This document shows, piece by piece, positions 32,744 through 33,987 of a stretch of DNA of 33,987 nt. Below the pieces are notes generated by a model. The model did no database searches. It worked only from the letters and a program-made list of their open reading frames with translations, and was not told the origin of the DNA. The position numbers and the translations under genes were made by a program. Location: positions 1-33,987 of the forward strand of contig CAZJGG010000031.1 in assembly GCA_964545475.1 (NCBI GenBank), written 5' to 3'. Each line of letters opens with the position of its first letter. The stretch's first letter is position 1. The stretch is from CAZJGG01 sp964545475 (GTDB lineage: Bacteria > Bacillota > Clostridia > Lachnospirales > JAISER01).

Positions 32744-33987
32744 TTAATCTACTTGCTCAACCATTAATTGAATGCTTGCACCTGTAGCAAATGTTAACGT
32801 TACAGCTAACACTGAAGAAAATGCCAAAGTTAAAACATCTCCAGAAACTAAAGGTACAAGGGTAGATAATACAAATACTCCTTCTGTTCCTAATACAAAT
32901 GTTGTTGTTATAGTTGTTGAAGGTGCTGCAACACCATTAACCAGAACTTCACAAGTTACAGCCACTCCGACTGAAGCCGTTGCATAAACGCTGTAAGAAA
33001 TCTGGTAAGTGCCTGTAGAGTTAACGGTAACCGTTGACGCTCCAGGAGTTACATTACTAGACGGTAATGCGTTGTTAAACGTAATCGGAGTAGTAGTCAA
33101 AGGAACTAAAATAAGCGCTGGTGCGGCGTTATTAAAAGCACCGCCAAATGCAGCCAAACCTGCCGCCGGACCAGTATCGCCAGTCGGGCCGGTGTCGCCT
33201 GTAGGACCAGTTGGACCTGTTGGGCCTGTCGGACCAGTCGGGCCAGTGTCACCAGTTGGGCCTGTAGGACCTGTTGGGCCAGTCGGGCCAGTCGGACCGG
33301 TGTCGCCTGTCGGACCTGTTGGACCTGTTGGACCAGTTGGGCCGGTGTCGCCTGTAGGACCTGTTGGGCCAGTCGGGCCAGTCGGACCGGTGTCGCCTGT
33401 TGGGCCAGTTGGGCCAGTCGGACCGGTGTCGCCGGTAGGACCTGTTGGGCCAGTTGGACCGGTAGGACCAGTGTCGCCGGTAGGACCTGTTGGGCCAGTT
33501 GGACCGGTAGGACCAGTGTCGCCAGTAGGACCTGTTGGGCCAGTCGGACCAGTTGGACCAGTGTCACCAGTTGGGCCTGTAGGACCTGTAGGACCTGTTG
33601 GACCAGTAGGACCGGTGTCGCCGGTAGGACCTGTTGGGCCAGTCGGACCAGTGTCACCAGTTGGGCCTGTAGGACCTGTTGGACCAGTAGGACCAGTCGG
33701 GCCGGTGTCGCCTGTAGGACCAGTCGGACCAGTGTCGCCTGTAGGACCAGTCGGACCAGTGTCACCAGTTGGGCCGGTAGGACCTGTTGGGCCAGTTGGA
33801 CCAGTAGGACCAGTAGGACCAGTGTCGCCGGTAGGACCAGTGTCGCCGGTAGGACCAGTTGGGCCAGTCGGACCGGTAGGACCGGTGTCGCCGGTAGGAC
33901 CAGTTGGGCCAGTTGGGCCTGTAGGACCAGTCGGACCAGTGTCGCCGGTAGGACCAGTTGGGCCGGTAGGACCTGTTGGACCAGTCG
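32744..33987 (-). CDS. Collagen-like (GPT)n protein with BclA-type C-terminal domain, partial
   Basis: The frame stays open to the window edge, so the N-terminus is missing; 413 residues are visible. About 90 consecutive Gly-X-Y triplets are present, almost all GPT, with roughly 19 GDT interspersed every 2-7 triplets; Thr occupies nearly every Y position. The last ~135 residues (from AGLAAFGGAF) are Val/Thr/Ser/Ala-rich and strand-forming, with TGTYQISYSVYATASV, like the trimerising jelly-roll of BclA. BclA proteins form the hair-like exosporium nap of spores, and their GPT triplets carry O-linked, rhamnose-containing sugars in Bacillus. The repeat DNA is far more GC-rich than its surroundings. 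The frame is continuous over all triplets. Confidence 0.85.
   Translation of the reverse strand, partial: TGPTGPTGPTGPTGDTGPTGPTGPTGPTGPTGDTGPTGPTGPTGPTGDTGPTGDTGPTGPTGPTGPTGPTGPTGDTGPTGPTGDTGPTGPTGDTGPTGPTGPTGPTGPTGDTGPTGPTGPTGDTGPTGPTGPTGPTGPTGDTGPTGPTGPTGPTGDTGPTGPTGPTGPTGDTGPTGPTGPTGPTGDTGPTGPTGPTGDTGPTGPTGPTGPTGDTGPTGPTGPTGPTGDTGPTGPTGPTGPTGPTGDTGPTGPTGPTGPTGPTGDTGPTGDTGPAAGLAAFGGAFNNAAPALILVPLTTTPITFNNALPSSNVTPGASTVTVNSTGTYQISYSVYATASVGVAVTCEVLVNGVAAPSTTITTTFVLGTEGVFVLSTLVPLVSGDVLTLAFSSVLAVTLTFATGASIQLMVEQVD

Noticed and set aside
33106..33765. Long Leu/Val/Gln-rich minus-strand ORF inside the collagen gene
   Set aside because: It is an alternate frame of the 9-bp repeat; the GPT frame is continuous with the C-terminal domain and the stop at 32744.
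33172..33987. CRISPR-like or satellite repeat array
   Set aside because: Units are 9 bp without spacers and translate cleanly as Gly-X-Y triplets.

Overview
The window looks like a chromosomal segment of a low-GC, endospore-forming Clostridia member, probably near Lachnospirales. The evidence is a dcw cluster in Bacillus/Clostridium order with both a vegetative PBP and a SpoVD-type PBP, a SpoVE/FtsW gene, a MurE with the meso-DAP motif DNPR, AT-rich intergenic DNA with sigma-A type promoters, and a BclA-like collagen protein at the right edge. No rRNA, tRNA, CRISPR array or intact insertion sequence was seen.

Layout. 1-499: a non-coding element of nested inverted repeats. 500-1138: a GNAT acetyltransferase with its own promoter and terminator. 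1287-14551: a cell-wall and division operon, mraZ-rsmH-ftsL-pbpB-spoVD-murE-murF-mraY-murD-spoVE, with a promoter and 10-bp-spaced MraZ-box-like repeats in front. It stops after spoVE, so murG, murB, divIB and ftsAZ are absent here. 14566-17588: a zinc operon, zur-znuA-znuC-znuB, with a palindromic operator candidate and a shared terminator. 17605-19782 (minus): a secreted M28 peptidase lipoprotein behind a ~376-nt structured leader or ncRNA that ends in a terminator just before its ribosome binding site. 20414-22159: a divergently transcribed, AT-rich gene with a HEPN-like Rx4H motif. 22351-25429: metN-metI-metQ behind a long leader that holds a 28-codon Met/Cys-rich ORF and a ~200-nt hairpin ending in a T-run; metN appears to start at CTG. 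25474-26442: fructokinase. 26554-30029: a GT2 glycosyltransferase and rmlA-rmlB-rmlC for dTDP-sugar synthesis. 30174-32379 (minus): two tandem paralogous GT2-TPR glycosyltransferases of identical length. 32744-33987 (minus, open at the edge): a collagen-like protein of GPT/GDT triplets with a C-terminal jelly-roll-like domain.

How the parts fit. The first half makes lipid II precursors and septal or spore peptidoglycan. The Zn and Met cassettes are nutrient uptake operons. The right end reads as a spore-surface glycoprotein locus: activated deoxysugar enzymes, glycosyltransferases, and a Thr-rich collagen filament that is the probable acceptor. The least explained and most interesting parts are the metNIQ leader, the M28 leader/ncRNA with its divergent HEPN-like neighbour, and the glycosyltransferase pair beside the collagen gene.
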